Shown piece after piece: positions 36,102-47,243 of a stretch of 64,000 bases of DNA. The notes beneath the pieces are model-generated. The model saw nothing but the letters and a program-made list of their open reading frames with translations. It searched no databases and was not told the origin of the DNA. Source of the stretch: Bartonella tribocorum CIP 105476 (GTDB lineage: Bacteria > Pseudomonadota > Alphaproteobacteria > Rhizobiales > Rhizobiaceae); contig NC_010161.1 of NCBI RefSeq assembly GCF_000196435.1, positions 2,313,001 to 2,377,000 on the forward strand. The letters are read 5' to 3'. Both the position numbers and the translations under genes were made by a program. How positions within the stretch are numbered: position 1 is the stretch's first letter; every line of letters starts with the position of its first letter.

Positions 36102-37892
36102 TTATTCGGGTGAAAATTGCAATTTTGCAAGATAAGCATAAACACCATTTTTTGCCACAAGTTCTGCATGGGTTCCTTCTTCCACAAGAGCGCCTTTATC
36201 CATCACGAGAATACGATCCGCTTTTAAAATGGTTGCCAAACGGTGCGCAATCACCAATGTTGTACGGTTTTGCATCAAACCTTCTAAGGCTTCTTGCACA
36301 AGTTTTTCACTTTTTGCATCTAAAGCAGATGTCGCTTCATCAAGCAGCAAGAGCGGTGCATTTCTTAAAATCGCCCGTGCAATACCAATGCGCTGTTTTT
36401 GCCCCCCAGAAAGCATGATCCCACGTTCTCCAACTTGTGTCTCCAAGCCATCAGGCAAAGTTTCAATAAATTCAAAGGCATTGGCTGCTTTAGCAGCCGC
36501 AATAATTTCCTCTTCCAGGGCATTTTCAGTCCCAAAAACAATATTATCGCGCAATGTACCATCAAAAATAGCAACATCTTGCGGAACATAAGAGATTGCA
36601 CCACGTAAATCTTGCAGAGAAAGGCGATCAATTTCCAGACCATCCAACCGAATTTTTCCACTTGTTGGGTCATAAAAACGCAGGATTAAAGAAAAAATGG
36701 TACTTTTCCCCGCCCCTGAAGCACCAACAAAAGCAACTGTTTCACCGGCGTTGATAGAAAAGGAAAGCGAGCGTAAAATCTTCTCTTGTGGTCGAGAAGG
36801 ATAGGTAAAATCAACATGATCAAAAATAAGTTCGCCTCGAACAGGGCGCTCCAATGATAAAGGATTTTTAGGTGCTAAAATCATAGGTTTTTCCTGCAAC
36901 AATTCGGCCAATCGTTCAGCCGCACCTGCTGCTTGAATGAGTTCTGCCCCCAGTTCTGATAATTGCGCAAAGGTTGAGGCTCCAAAAACGGCATAAAGGA
37001 CAAATTGCCCTAATGTCCCCCCTGTCATCGTCCCATTCAAAACATCATGCGATCCAATCCACAAAACAGCCACCACACTGCTAAAAACCAAAAAAATCGC
37101 AAAACCAGTAAAAAAGGAACGCAAAATTACAGAAGCCCGTGCTGTCTGAAAGGCGCGTTCTATCATCCGTGAAAAACGTGTCGCAACAAATTTTTCAGCG
37201 GTAAAAGCTTGTACCGTACGAATAGCGCTAACCTGTTCTGTTGCAACAGCATTAGCATCGGCGACACGATCTTGCGCCGCGCGTGTGCGTGTACGTACCC
37301 TGCGTCCAAAAGCCACCAAAGGAATTGCCACAACAGGAATAGCAGCCAGAACCAGCAAAGATAATTTAGCATTGGTGATCACCATCATCACGACAGCCCC
37401 GATCACGATAATCAACTGACGCAACGCGGTAGAAGCTGTCGAGCCAACAGCCAGTTTTATTTGTGTCGTATCTGTTAGAAGTCTTGAAACAATCTCGCCT
37501 GAATGCGACCGATCAAAAAAAGCTGGCGAAAGTTTCATAATATGGATAAACACATCCCGTCGTAAATCGGCAACAATCCGTTCTCCCAAGGTGATGACAC
37601 AATAATAACGGCAAGCTGAAGAAAAGGCGAGAATCAAGGCTAATAAAAACAAAATGCCAAAGTAAAAATTGATATGTCCATGGCTTGAGCGAGAAAATCC
37701 ATGATCAAACATTTGGCGGATCGCTATGGGTAAAGCTAATGTGACAAGAGCTGCAACAGACAAAGCAAGAAAGGCAAAGATAAACAACCAACGATAGCGC
37801 AAAAGATAAGGAACAAAAATGGCAAGCGAAGAAAAGGAAGATTTCTCAAGAGAGGATTTTGTAGATTTTTCTGAATGACGATATAATTTCAT
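36102..37892 (-). CDS. ABC exporter, fused permease and ATPase (MsbA-like)
   Basis: The 596-residue protein has six membrane helices in residues 20-310. The nucleotide-binding domain has Walker A GASGAGKST (390-398), the signature LSGGQKQRIGIARA, Walker B LLLLDEATSALD and the H-loop IAHRL. The N-terminal region is that of ABC type I exporters of the MsbA/LmrA group, and close rhizobial relatives are unassigned exporters. It works as a homodimer in the inner membrane; the substrate (lipid, drug or peptide) cannot be told from sequence. It is divergent from rpmE. Confidence 0.9.
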   Translation of the reverse strand: MKLYRHSEKSTKSSLEKSSFSSLAIFVPYLLRYRWLFIFAFLALSVAALVTLALPIAIRQMFDHGFSRSSHGHINFYFGILFLLALILAFSSACRYYCVITLGERIVADLRRDVFIHIMKLSPAFFDRSHSGEIVSRLLTDTTQIKLAVGSTASTALRQLIIVIGAVVMMVITNAKLSLLVLAAIPVVAIPLVAFGRRVRTRTRAAQDRVADANAVATEQVSAIRTVQAFTAEKFVATRFSRMIERAFQTARASVILRSFFTGFAIFLVFSSVVAVLWIGSHDVLNGTMTGGTLGQFVLYAVFGASTFAQLSELGAELIQAAGAAERLAELLQEKPMILAPKNPLSLERPVRGELIFDHVDFTYPSRPQEKILRSLSFSINAGETVAFVGASGAGKSTIFSLILRFYDPTSGKIRLDGLEIDRLSLQDLRGAISYVPQDVAIFDGTLRDNIVFGTENALEEEIIAAAKAANAFEFIETLPDGLETQVGERGIMLSGGQKQRIGIARAILRNAPLLLLDEATSALDAKSEKLVQEALEGLMQNRTTLVIAHRLATILKADRILVMDKGALVEEGTHAELVAKNGVYAYLAKLQFSPE

Positions 37893-38101
37893 AAAACTTC
37901 GCTCACTATATTAAAGGATTTATAAAACTATTAAAGGATTTATAAAACTTGACAAAATGATGTATCTTGAACACTTGTTTTTTAATGCGTGCTCAGCTAT
38001 AGGAATAGATACTTTAATCAATGTATCAAAAAGACAAAGGAAGCGCACTTAAAAAATCGAGTAAGTGTTCTTTCATTCTGTAAACGTAAAAGGTTTGACG
38101 C

Positions 38102-38323
38102 ATGAAAGCGAATATTCATCCTAACTATCACAAAATTACCGTTGTTATGACGGATGGAACTCAATATACAACGCGCTCCACTTGGGGAAAAGAAGGGGAT
38201 ACGCTCAATCTAGATATTGATCCAAGAACACATCCAGCATGGACAGGTGGGTCCCAGACACTTGTAGACCGTGGCGGTCGCCTTTCTAAGTTCAAAAATC
38301 GTTTTGGCAATATTGGTATGTAA
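38102..38323 (+). CDS. rpmE: 50S ribosomal protein L31
   Basis: The 73-residue protein is [20 protein letters not shown], with THPAWTGG and the C-terminal [18 protein letters not shown]. The zinc-binding Cys residues of the classic form are absent (C-minus type). AAAGG lies upstream of the ATG. It is monocistronic and ends at a clear terminator. A decayed copy of its 3' half follows. Confidence 0.97.
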   Translation: MKANIHPNYHKITVVMTDGTQYTTRSTWGKEGDTLNLDIDPRTHPAWTGGSQTLVDRGGRLSKFKNRFGNIGM

Positions 38324-38367
38324 AAACCTCATTCTCATGGGGCACAAAGATTTTAAACCAAACGATT

Positions 38368-38395
38368 GCCTCATTAGAGTTATGAGGCTTTTTTT
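38368..38395 (+). terminator. Rho-independent terminator of rpmE
   Basis: The stem GCCTCAT/ATGAGGC has a 7-nt loop and is followed by seven T. Confidence 0.9.
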
Positions 38396-38424
38396 GTGCT
38401 GTAATGGAGTGCACTTTAAAGAGT

Positions 38425-38530
38425 GATTTAAAAACGCATCCAACAGAAATAGATCGGTCTCAACCCCTTATAAATCGTGGTGGTTGCGTTTTTTTTAATT
38501 CAAAAATCATTTTGTGATATAGCTATATCA
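38425..38530 (+). pseudogene. Decayed rpmE 3' fragment
   Basis: ACGCATCCAAC, TCTCAACCCCTTATAAATCG, TGGTGGTTGCG and TTCAAAAATCATTTTG match rpmE ACACATCCAGC, TCCCAGACACTTGTAGACCG, TGGCGGTCGCC and TTCAAAAATCGTTTTG in order. Several indels make it non-coding. Confidence 0.85.
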
Positions 38531-38534
38531 AGAG

Positions 38535-38575
38535 CACCTAAAATACGCCTTAGTGGCTAAATATAGGTGTTTTTT
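38535..38575 (+). terminator. Terminator copy after the rpmE remnant
   Basis: CACCTA pairs with TAGGTG around an unpaired 23-nt loop, followed by six T. The position behind the rpmE remnant mirrors the first terminator, but the stem sequence differs. Confidence 0.55.
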
Positions 38576-38982
38576 CCCCTTATAGCGTATCAGTTTTGTA
38601 GAAGGCTTTGAACCCTTTATATTTAAATCAAAAAATCATAATTGGATTATATTGCATAAAGATGCTTTCTCATTTTTCCATTTAGCACACGATAACATAC
38701 CATTGAGTCCCCCTAAGAAGCTTTCCTCTTATATCATGACTTCATAAGCCGCGTGAAAAAGACAAAACAAGCCGTTTGGGTGTCTTAAGGTCAAGGACGC
38801 AGTGAGTCCACCCTACAAGACTTCCGCCCTACAAGATTTCCATTGTGCTTAAGGACCAAGGTTTGTTATAGTTCCTTCATTAAATGCAGCTCTAATGTCA
38901 TGATTTTTGAGAACAATTCTTAAGAATTTGAGAGACTGCCTGCCTCTCATTTTGATTTATACACAACCAAAGTGCGCTCTCT
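38576..38982. other. Gene-free stretch
   Basis: There is no coding frame. Short repeats CCCTACAAGA occur at about 38810 and 38828. Confidence 0.35.
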
Positions 38983-39396
38983 TTATTCAGGGAGAATAAG
39001 AACATACCCTTCAGGTGCTAAACGGTATAAGAGAGCATCATACCCCCACATAGCAGACATGCAGCAAATAGAAAAAACGCCTTCACCAATTGCTATGAGT
39101 AGTGTGAACGATATAGCGGCTTCATCTGCTGTTGCTTCGCGGCGTTGTAAGTAGTATCCGACAAAAAAGAAAAAGCACGTGAGTCCACTCGCTCCCGTAA
39201 AGAAGCTTAGTACGGTATGAACCGGTCCACGCATGTTGAATAAGATAAGAAAAATTATGAAAAAAAACACTCCGAATATTCCAGCGAATATCCCACGTAC
39301 GATATGGCAAAATTTTCGCATCATAATTGCAGAAACGCTCTGCTCTGCGTATCGATTTTTTTTGGTGCTTGTATTCTTAGAAGATATGCTGTCCAC
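38983..39396 (-). CDS. Small unknown membrane protein
   Basis: The 137-residue frame uses a GTG start at 39396 (MDSISSKNTS), with GGGGGGAG 4 nt upstream. It has four hydrophobic segments: IFAGIFGVFFFIIFLILF, VLSFFTGASGLTCFFFFVGYY, ISFTLLIAIGEGVFSICC and a weaker one at the end. I recognise no family. The good ribosome-binding site and even hydrophobicity pattern support a real gene, but length and isolation make it less certain. Confidence 0.55.
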   Translation of the reverse strand: MDSISSKNTSTKKNRYAEQSVSAIMMRKFCHIVRGIFAGIFGVFFFIIFLILFNMRGPVHTVLSFFTGASGLTCFFFFVGYYLQRREATADEAAISFTLLIAIGEGVFSICCMSAMWGYDALLYRLAPEGYVLILPE

Positions 39397-40064
39397 AACT
39401 CCCCCCTCGATTTTAAAGCCAAAATGCTACGAGATTAATTTTCTATAATGATATCATAACAAAATACAAGAAAAATTTATTCATTTTAATGAAAAAAGAG
39501 GTGTTTTATTGAAATACAAATCTATTTTTGTTAGCAAAAGCAACTAAATCCGCTCGTTAATAAAAAGACACCCCCTTGAAGAAGAAGCTATCCTGAAGCA
39601 CAAAAGTTTCATAAGCTATATGTCTAATCCAATCAGAAATCACAACTCTTCAATCGACCCGCTTACCCAACTTTTGAGATTGCACTCAAATGGATTGTGC
39701 TGATGACAAGCAATAATAACATGAATAAAGAGAAAATATCACAATATCAAACTCTTCTTAAGATAGTACCAACTTTATGATTTTCACTTCAAAAAATAAG
39801 AGTCCATCTCACGAACCATAACACAACGAAGATACTGCGCATTCACGAATTTCCTTTAAAGTACCTTCTCCCCTTCTTACAATCGCACCTCTCCCGCAAT
39901 CTTATCTCTCGATGCAATTCATAAAGACTTTTAAAATATCCAAGGAGAAAACGCTCTGAGAAAGCTTTCAAGTCTAAAATACCCCCATCATTTTTATCAT
40001 GATGAGGATTTCCCAATCACGCAGAAACATGCAAAATATTCCCCGTTTAAGCATAGAGCTTGTG
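39397..40064. other. Gene-free stretch
   Basis: About 670 bp of AT-rich DNA without a supported frame or recognisable repeat. Confidence 0.4.
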
Positions 40065-40750
40065 CTTCAAACGCTCACTTTTTCTTGGCTCTTTTGTCCC
40101 CTGCTCTTTTGTCCATTGTCCTAAAGCCGCAAGATGGTTCATCTGCGCACGGTGATGAAATGCTTTTTGTGCAATAGCAATATTCTCATCTTTTCCAGCC
40201 CATGCTTTTAAAGCAGCCGCTTGCAAAGCACGTCGATCAAGAAAAGGTCAATTTCCAAGGCAATGCGCCCAAAGCATTGATCGTGAATAAATGGGGCAGA
40301 AAAATGCGCCGTTGCTTCCTGATCTGACTGCCCGTAAGACAAGAAAAGCAATTCTTAAGAACAGCGGAAGGTACAGTTTGTTTAAGCACACGAACAGTCT
40401 TTCAGCCACCTCTTCAACACCAGCCTTGCGCGCATCCTTGCCATCAATGACCCTATTGGGTTTTAAAATCATCCCCTCTAAAACAACACGGGCTTCAAAT
40501 AATTCTTTAAAGACAGTCTGTAAAACAGCGCCTGTCACCTCAAAGCAACAGGCAATGGAATGTTGACACAATGGTCTATCCATCGACACTTGCCCCTTCA
40601 GCAATCAGCACAATCCAATCTCAAAATTGCCGAACCCAAAAATCTGTATTCTTTATCAAGGAGCATGAACCATGCGAAAACTTGTGCATTTTGATTGCCC
40701 TTCTTGCCAAGCAAAGCGTTTGCATCAAAGACAATCACCGCACTCCCCTA
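40065..40750 (-). pseudogene. Decayed copy of the 3' two thirds of the aldolase gene
   Basis: The copy follows fba from its end (GCTCACTTTTTCTTGGCTC) to about the ATGGCAATCACCGC block (40723-40746). It has insertions, a duplicated CTCTTTTGTCC, an internal deletion in the region for residues 170-200 and several shifts. A residual frame (40248-40604) still reads ARVVLEGMILKPNRVIDGKD. It lies directly downstream of fba, in the same orientation. Confidence 0.95.
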
Positions 40751-40773
40751 TGGGAATTCAAGTCTATAGCAAT

Positions 40774-41805
40774 TCAAGCGCTCACCTTTTCTTGGCTCTT
40801 TGTCCATTGTCCTAAAGCCGCAAGATGGTTCATCTGCGCACGGTGATGAAATGCTTTTTGTGCAATAGCAATATTCTCATCTTTTCCAGCCCATGCTTTT
40901 AAAGCAGCCGCTTGCAAAGCACGTCCATAGGAAAAGGTCAATTTCCAAGGCAATGCGCCCAAAGAATTCATGGCTGATAAATGCGCCGTTGCTTCCTGAT
41001 CTGACTGCCCACCAGAGAGAAAAGCAATTCCTGGAACAGCAGAAGGTACAGTTTGTTTAAGCACACAAACAGTCTTTTCAGCCACCTCTTCAACACCAGC
41101 CTTGCGCGCATCCTTGCCATCAATCACCATATTGGGTTTTAAAATCATCCCCTCTAAAACAACACGGGCTTCAAATAATTCTTTAAAGACAGTCTGTAAA
41201 ACAGCGCCTGTCACCTCAAAGCAACGTGCAATGGAATGCCCGCACGACGGTCCATCCATCAGCACTTCCGGCTCCACAATCGGCACGATATTGAGTTCCT
41301 GACATAAAGCAGCATAGCGTGCAAGAGCGTGTGCATTTTGATTGATAGCGCCTCTTGTTGGTAAGGTATCTGCATTAATGGCAATCACCGCCCGCCACTT
41401 AGCAAAACGTGCGCCCAAAGTATAATAGTCTTTTAACCGTTCACGAAGACCATCTAACCCTTCGGTAATTGTCTCTTGAGGAAAAGCAGCTAAGGGTTTC
41501 GCACCCGTATCAACTTTAATTCCTGGTAATGCCCCTGCATCACGAATAAGATTCGTCAACATTTGCCCTGTTGATGCTTTTTGTCGAATGGTTTCATCAA
41601 ATAAAATGACTCCAGAGATAGCGTTTTGCATAGCTTCTTTTGCACTAAAAAGCATTTCACGATAAGCACGGCGCCTATCTTCATTGGATTCAACACCAAT
41701 GCTTTCAAAACGCTTTCCAATGGTCGCCGTACTTTCATCTGCTGCTAAAATACCTTTACCCGCCTGCACAAGAGAAAGTGCAATATCTTCAAGCCGTTCA
41801 GTCAT
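40774..41805 (-). CDS. fba: Class I fructose-bisphosphate aldolase
   Basis: The 343-residue protein has the class I motifs GKGILAADESTATIGKRF (near residue 16), GMILKPNMVIDGKDA with the Schiff-base Lys and FLSGGQSDQEATAHLSAMN. It cleaves fructose-1,6-bisphosphate without a metal. AGAGGAAT precedes the ATG. It is the last gene of the tkt-gap-pgk-fba run, about 115 bp after pgk, so it works in glycolysis, gluconeogenesis and the pentose-phosphate link. Confidence 0.96.
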   Translation of the reverse strand: MTERLEDIALSLVQAGKGILAADESTATIGKRFESIGVESNEDRRRAYREMLFSAKEAMQNAISGVILFDETIRQKASTGQMLTNLIRDAGALPGIKVDTGAKPLAAFPQETITEGLDGLRERLKDYYTLGARFAKWRAVIAINADTLPTRGAINQNAHALARYAALCQELNIVPIVEPEVLMDGPSCGHSIARCFEVTGAVLQTVFKELFEARVVLEGMILKPNMVIDGKDARKAGVEEVAEKTVCVLKQTVPSAVPGIAFLSGGQSDQEATAHLSAMNSLGALPWKLTFSYGRALQAAALKAWAGKDENIAIAQKAFHHRAQMNHLAALGQWTKSQEKVSA

Positions 41806-41920
41806 AAAAAATTCCTCTTTATTTTCTCTATTTTGTCTTAAAATTTTCCAAAAGCGCGCAATACGCTTAAACTCACCTCACACAACACACAACTTTAAAG
41901 CTGCTTTTCGCATAATCCCT

Positions 41921-43114
41921 TTAAGGCTGCATAAGGGCGAGAATCCCAGGCAGAACCTTCCCTTCCATCCATTCCAAAAAAGCCCCTCCTGCAGTTGAGA
42001 GATAAGTAAAATCATTAGCAACATCAGCATGATTAAGAGCAAAAACCGTATCGCCCCCTCCCGCAATTGAAACCAACCTGCCCGTCAGGCTGCGTTCTGC
42101 GGCATGGCGTGCAACAGCAATTGTTCCTTTATCAAAAGGAGGCATCTCAAAAACACCAAGGGGTCCATTCCACACAAGGGTAGCAGCCTTATCTATCACG
42201 CTATTGATATGGACAATAGAGCGTGTCCCAATATCCAATATCATGCCCTCTTCAGGAATATCACCAATATCATAAAGACGATGTGGAGCATCTTTTTCAA
42301 AGCGAAATCCAACGACAACATCCACAGGGAGCAGAAGTGTACAGTGACACTCTTGCGCTTTTTTAATGATTTTTTTGACCGTTTCCATCAATGTGTGTTC
42401 ACACAGTGACTTTCCCACATGGATACCTTGCGCAGCTAAAAAACTGTTGGCCATTCCCCCTCCAATCACCAAGGTGTCAACTTTTTCCACCAAATGATTG
42501 AGAACAAAAAGCTTACTGGAAACTTTTGCCCCTCCTACAAGTGCAACGACAGGACGCGTTGGATTTCCGAGCCCTTTTTCTAAAGCCTGCAACTCACCTT
42601 GTAAAGAGCGCCCCGCATAAGAGGGCAACAAACGCGTTATTCCCTCCACCGAAGCATGGGCACGATGAGAAACCGAAAAAGCATCATTGACATAAAGATC
42701 CCCATTATGAGCCAAAGCTCCGGCAAAAGAACAATCATTTTTTTCCTCACCGGCATAAAAACGAACATTTTCGAGCAGTAAAACATCCCCATTTTGCAAT
42801 GCCTCCACCGCCACCTGCACCGTAGAACCAATACAGTCCGGAGCAAAAGCAACCGGCTGATTAATGATTTTTTCCAGCACTGACACAACAGGACGGAGTG
42901 AAAATTCCGGCTCGATCTTTCCTTTGGGGCGACCACAATGAGAAAGCAGAATAAGCTTAGCGCCACGCTTTTGCAGCTCAACGAGTGTTTCTTTATGGCG
43001 AACAAGACGCGTCTCATCACAAACTTTACCCAATGCCATAGGAACATTAAAATCCACGCGCACAAGAACACGTTTGCCCAAAACATCAACATCATCAAGC
43101 GTACGAAACACCAT
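41921..43114 (-). CDS. pgk: Phosphoglycerate kinase
   Basis: The 397-residue protein starts MVFRTLDDVDVLGKRVLVRV, then DFNVPM and LILLSHCGRPKGK. The C-terminal ADP-binding part has LVWNGPLGVFEMPPFDKGT and SIAGGGDTVFALNHADV. The frame is open 17 codons further to 43165, but AAGAGGAAAC lies just before the ATG at 43114. It makes ATP from 1,3-bisphosphoglycerate. It lies after gap with about 585 bp between them. Confidence 0.96.
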   Translation of the reverse strand: MVFRTLDDVDVLGKRVLVRVDFNVPMALGKVCDETRLVRHKETLVELQKRGAKLILLSHCGRPKGKIEPEFSLRPVVSVLEKIINQPVAFAPDCIGSTVQVAVEALQNGDVLLLENVRFYAGEEKNDCSFAGALAHNGDLYVNDAFSVSHRAHASVEGITRLLPSYAGRSLQGELQALEKGLGNPTRPVVALVGGAKVSSKLFVLNHLVEKVDTLVIGGGMANSFLAAQGIHVGKSLCEHTLMETVKKIIKKAQECHCTLLLPVDVVVGFRFEKDAPHRLYDIGDIPEEGMILDIGTRSIVHINSVIDKAATLVWNGPLGVFEMPPFDKGTIAVARHAAERSLTGRLVSIAGGGDTVFALNHADVANDFTYLSTAGGAFLEWMEGKVLPGILALMQP

Positions 43115-43670
43115 CACTGTTTCCTCTTCACTTTCAATTGTTTCAAATAAAAACGCATCAAACAAACCTGCTTAATTTTCTTTCCTCTAAAATCTCTTCT
43201 TTGCTTTTGCATGCCCCTACTTTGCTTGTGTATGCCACATCTTTATTTTTTCATAAAAGAAACCTACGAAAAACCACCCTTCTCTCCCCTCTACTTGAAA
43301 ATTCAAAGCCTCCATCATCAAGTGTACAAAAGCCTCTCATTGTTCTTAATCTTCATAATCCATTGTTGCAAACAAATGCATTGGCTCAATTTTATTTCTA
43401 CTAAAACGCTTCTTTACTTCTATGAAAAAGTGTTTACATTTTTCATTTTCTGACGTTTTTTCAAACGTTATCTCGTTCAGATGTTCCTTTTTCAAAGTTT
43501 ACTCTTTCAAGCGGCTTTTAAAATCATATACTGCCTTGCACTTAAAAAAAACACCATCAATCCTTAACAGCATCTTCTCTCTGGCGCATAAAAACGACAA
43601 CTTCTCTCTATTTTTCTCAAAAGAATGCGCCTTAATTTGTACAAAAACGAGGCTTTTCCTCATAAAGGAA
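43115..43670. other. Spacer between gap and pgk
   Basis: Non-coding and T-rich on the plus strand. An independent pgk promoter is likely because a terminator follows gap. Confidence 0.4.
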
Positions 43671-43688
43671 AAGGACCCGAGGGTCCTT
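43671..43688 (-). terminator. Terminator behind gap
   Basis: On the minus strand AAGGACCC/GGGTCCTT forms an 8-bp stem with a two-base loop, followed by TTCCTTT. It lies 10 bp after the gap stop codon. Confidence 0.75.
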
Positions 43689-43698
43689 CTTAGAGTAT

Positions 43699-44706
43699 TT
43701 ATATTGTCTTGGCAAAAGCCACAGCCGTATCACTCATACGGTTAGAAAAGCCCCATTCATTATCATACCAAACCAGAACACGACAGAGCTTACCATCAAT
43801 CACTTTGGTTTGATCATTATGGAAAATGGCTGAATGAGGATTATGATTAAAATCACAACTCACAAGCTTTTCTTGCGTAGTGTCCAAAATTCCCTTTAAG
43901 GAACCGCGTGCAGCAGTCGCAATAGCCGTATTAATTTCTTCAATTGTTGTGGAACGCTTAGCAGTAAATGTCAAATCTACCACAGAAACATTCGGGGTTG
44001 GAACACGAATGGACACCCCATCAAGCAATCCCTTTAATTCTGGCAAAACCAATCCCACAGCTTTTGCTGCCCCGGTTGAAGTAGGAATCATCGAAAGAGC
44101 AGCCGCACGCGCCCGATAAAGATCACGATGCATGGTATCCAACACAGGTTGATCACCCGTATAAGAATGGATTGTTGTCATGAATCCATTTTCGATACCC
44201 ACCGTGTTGTGCAAAACTTGTGCAACAGGGGCTAAGCAATTGGTTGTACAAGAAGCATTTGAAACAACGCGATGCTCTTTATTTAAAGATTGATGATTAA
44301 CCCCGTATACCACGGTAAGATCGGCTCCTTCAGAAGGCGCAGAAACAAGCACACGCTTTGCCCCCGCATCCAAATGCGCCTTTGCTTTATCACACGCCGT
44401 AAAAATGCCCGTACATTCCAACGCAATATCGATATCTAAATCTTTCCAAGGCAATTGTACAGGATCACGCTCCGCGCATACCTTTATTAAACCACTCCCC
44501 ACATCAATGGCATCCCCCACTACCTTAACATCCCCAGGAAAACGCCCATGAACTGAATCATAGCGCAATAAATGGGCGTTTGTTTCCACCGATCCTAAAT
44601 CATTAATTGCAACCACTTCAATATCTTTTCGTCCACTTTCTATCAGCGCCCGTAAAATATTGCGTCCAATACGACCAAACCCATTAATTGCAACACGAAC
44701 TGTCAT
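43699..44706 (-). CDS. gap: Glyceraldehyde-3-phosphate dehydrogenase, type I
   Basis: The 335-residue protein has the NAD-binding start [18 protein letters not shown], catalytic [19 protein letters not shown] with the active-site Cys, HSYTGDQ and the end [20 protein letters not shown] lies before the ATG. It is the second gene of the tkt-gap-pgk-fba run, 197 bp behind tkt. In rhizobial relatives this set shares an operon. Confidence 0.98.
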   Translation of the reverse strand: MTVRVAINGFGRIGRNILRALIESGRKDIEVVAINDLGSVETNAHLLRYDSVHGRFPGDVKVVGDAIDVGSGLIKVCAERDPVQLPWKDLDIDIALECTGIFTACDKAKAHLDAGAKRVLVSAPSEGADLTVVYGVNHQSLNKEHRVVSNASCTTNCLAPVAQVLHNTVGIENGFMTTIHSYTGDQPVLDTMHRDLYRARAAALSMIPTSTGAAKAVGLVLPELKGLLDGVSIRVPTPNVSVVDLTFTAKRSTTIEEINTAIATAARGSLKGILDTTQEKLVSCDFNHNPHSAIFHNDQTKVIDGKLCRVLVWYDNEWGFSNRMSDTAVAFAKTI

Positions 44707-44903
44707 TTCACATGTTTCCTCATCTCATTTTTAAAACACAACAAATGGGCATTTTCCAATCCCAAACCCTGAATTCCTAAGACGTTAATACCTTGATCAA
44801 TCAATCACTTATCCACAATAACGCATAACATTATCCACAACACTGTACAGAATAGGATGTCCTACCACCACCCCCACTCATGACAATATAAGTTGTCATT
44901 TTG

Positions 44904-46910
44904 TCATTTTGTCTTTTCCTCTTCGATCTTTTCCAGCTCTCCTTCAGCGGTAGCAACGACATTTTCCCAAGTAATACCAAAATGCGCATAAAGATCATCA
45001 ATTGTTCCACTTGCACCAAACCCCTCCATGCCAATAAACACGCCATCACAGCCAATAAAACGGTCCCATCCTTGGGCAACGGCAGCTTCAATGGCGATTT
45101 TAATCGGCGCATCTCCAATGAGAGCACGCTGATAGGAACAAGATTGTTGAGAAAAGAGTTCAAAACAAGGCACAGAAACCACACGCGTTGGGATGCCTTT
45201 TTCTTCTAAGACCGCATGGGCTTTGACCGCAATTTGCAATTCTGAACCGGAAGCAAACAAAGTCACTTGCGCCTCATCACTGGCCGTTAACAATTCATAA
45301 GCCCCAAGCATACAGAGATTTTCTTCTTCATATTCTTGACGCAGCAGCGGTAGATTTTGTCGGCTCAACGCCAAGGTGGAAGGCGTTCCGCGTGCTTTCA
45401 AAGCCAATTGCCAACACTCGACTGTTTCCATAGCATCAGCAGGACGGAACACAAGATGATTAGGCATAGCACGCAGGCAAGCCAAATGCTCCACGGGTTG
45501 ATGGGTTGGACCATCTTCTCCAAGCCCGATAGAATCATGGGTCATGACATAAATCACCCGCAACCCCATGAGAGAAGATAAGCGCATAGCGGGACGCATA
45601 TAGTCAGAAAAGCATAAAAACGTCCCTCCATAAGGAATAAAGCCCCCATGAAGAGCGAGCCCATTCATTATAGCACCCATGGCATGTTCACGAATGCCAT
45701 AATGGAGATAGCGTCCTGAAAAATCATTCGCAGAGATACTTTTCATCTGACTGCTTTTTGTATTATTAGATCCTGTTAAATCGGCAGAACCACCAATGGT
45801 CTCACTCACGACTTCATTGATCACTTCAAGAGCCATTTCCGAAGCTTTACGCGTAGCAACCACAGGACACTCTTCAACGAGTTTCTGTTTATAAGCATCG
45901 ACAGCGCCATCAAATCCACCCACGAGATCACCACGCATCAATCTTTCAAACTCGACCCGTTCTGAGACAGAAAGAGCCGCCAATTTTTCTTCCCATTTTT
46001 GTCGCCTTTTAGCGGCATTAAGCCCTGCTAAACGCCAATTATCGAGAATATCGGCTGGAATAACGAAAGGCTCTGCCTCCCACCCCAAGGCGATACGGGT
46101 CTCAGCAATTTCTCGCACGCCTAAAGGGGATCCATGAACTTTATTGGTTCCCGCTTTATTCGGCGCTCCAAAACCGATTGTTGTTTTACAAGCGATTAAA
46201 GTTGGTTTATCAGAATTTTTCGCCTCTTCAATGGCATGTGCAATGGCTGTTTGGCTATGTCCATCGACTTTGACTGTATTCCAACCAGATGCCTTAAAAC
46301 GCGCACACTGATCTGTGCTATCCGCAAGGGAAATCTCTCCATCGATAGAAATATTATTATCATCCCACAACACGATAAGCTTGTGAAGTTTTAAATGCCC
46401 AGCTAAGGAAATTGCTTCTTGCGAAATTCCTTCCATCAAGCATCCATCCCCCACCAACACGTAAGTATAATGGTTGATAAGATCGCCAAAACGGGCATTT
46501 TGCAGACGTTCTGCCAGCGCCATCCCCACGGCATTAGCCAACCCTTGTCCGAGAGGTCCCGTCGTTGTTTCAATTCCTGCCGCATGCCCATATTCTGGAT
46601 GCCCCGCAAGCTTTGCCCCTAATTGGCGAAAGTCTTTGAGATCCTCAATACAGATATCTTCATAACCAGAAAGATACAGCAGAGCATAAAGCAACATCGA
46701 TCCATGTCCTGCTGATAAGACGAAACGATCACGGTTTGGCCAACGAGGATTTTTAGGATCATGAGCAAGGAATTGTGTATAAAGAACCGTAGCAATATCG
46801 GCTGCCCCCATTGGCAAGCCTGGATGGCCAGAATTTGCTTTTTCAATCGCATCAATAGCGAGAAAACGGATAGCATTGGCCATCTGATTCTGTTGGAGGG
46901 TATTTGTCAT
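44904..46910 (-). CDS. tkt: Transketolase
   Basis: The 668-residue thiamine-pyrophosphate enzyme has [20 protein letters not shown], the TPP/Mg motif [13 protein letters not shown] with [18 protein letters not shown] and the pyrimidine-domain motif [18 protein letters not shown]. The C-terminal domain is complete to [13 protein letters not shown]. It links the pentose-phosphate pathway to glycolysis and fits the following gap-pgk-fba genes. It is divergent from the DUF4164-zapA pair. Confidence 0.98.
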   Translation of the reverse strand: MTNTLQQNQMANAIRFLAIDAIEKANSGHPGLPMGAADIATVLYTQFLAHDPKNPRWPNRDRFVLSAGHGSMLLYALLYLSGYEDICIEDLKDFRQLGAKLAGHPEYGHAAGIETTTGPLGQGLANAVGMALAERLQNARFGDLINHYTYVLVGDGCLMEGISQEAISLAGHLKLHKLIVLWDDNNISIDGEISLADSTDQCARFKASGWNTVKVDGHSQTAIAHAIEEAKNSDKPTLIACKTTIGFGAPNKAGTNKVHGSPLGVREIAETRIALGWEAEPFVIPADILDNWRLAGLNAAKRRQKWEEKLAALSVSERVEFERLMRGDLVGGFDGAVDAYKQKLVEECPVVATRKASEMALEVINEVVSETIGGSADLTGSNNTKSSQMKSISANDFSGRYLHYGIREHAMGAIMNGLALHGGFIPYGGTFLCFSDYMRPAMRLSSLMGLRVIYVMTHDSIGLGEDGPTHQPVEHLACLRAMPNHLVFRPADAMETVECWQLALKARGTPSTLALSRQNLPLLRQEYEEENLCMLGAYELLTASDEAQVTLFASGSELQIAVKAHAVLEEKGIPTRVVSVPCFELFSQQSCSYQRALIGDAPIKIAIEAAVAQGWDRFIGCDGVFIGMEGFGASGTIDDLYAHFGITWENVVATAEGELEKIEEEKTK

Positions 46911-47243
46911 GAATGATCGACCACTTTTTTAATACATTATTCTGTTGCTTTTTCCGTATTCTCTTAAAATTCCTTAAGAAATACTCTTTTTAACCATCAG
47001 CATGAAACTTCTTGTCACCACTTCAATAACCTTAATAACATTCCCCTCACGCATCCTGTATATCCATGTCATTTATGCCAATACGCGCAAAAAATCCAGC
47101 TTTTAATTTATATCTATCCCCTGCTTTGCTTGCTAAAATATCCTACATACTTAAAAATAAAATACACACAATATAAGAATGTAAGTGATTCGTTTTTGCA
47201 TAACGCATTGATAAAGGATACAATTACCCAAAGGACAAAAGCA
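46911..47243. other. Divergent promoter region tkt / DUF4164
   Basis: Non-coding, AT-rich, 330 bp. It must hold promoters for both directions. Confidence 0.45.
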
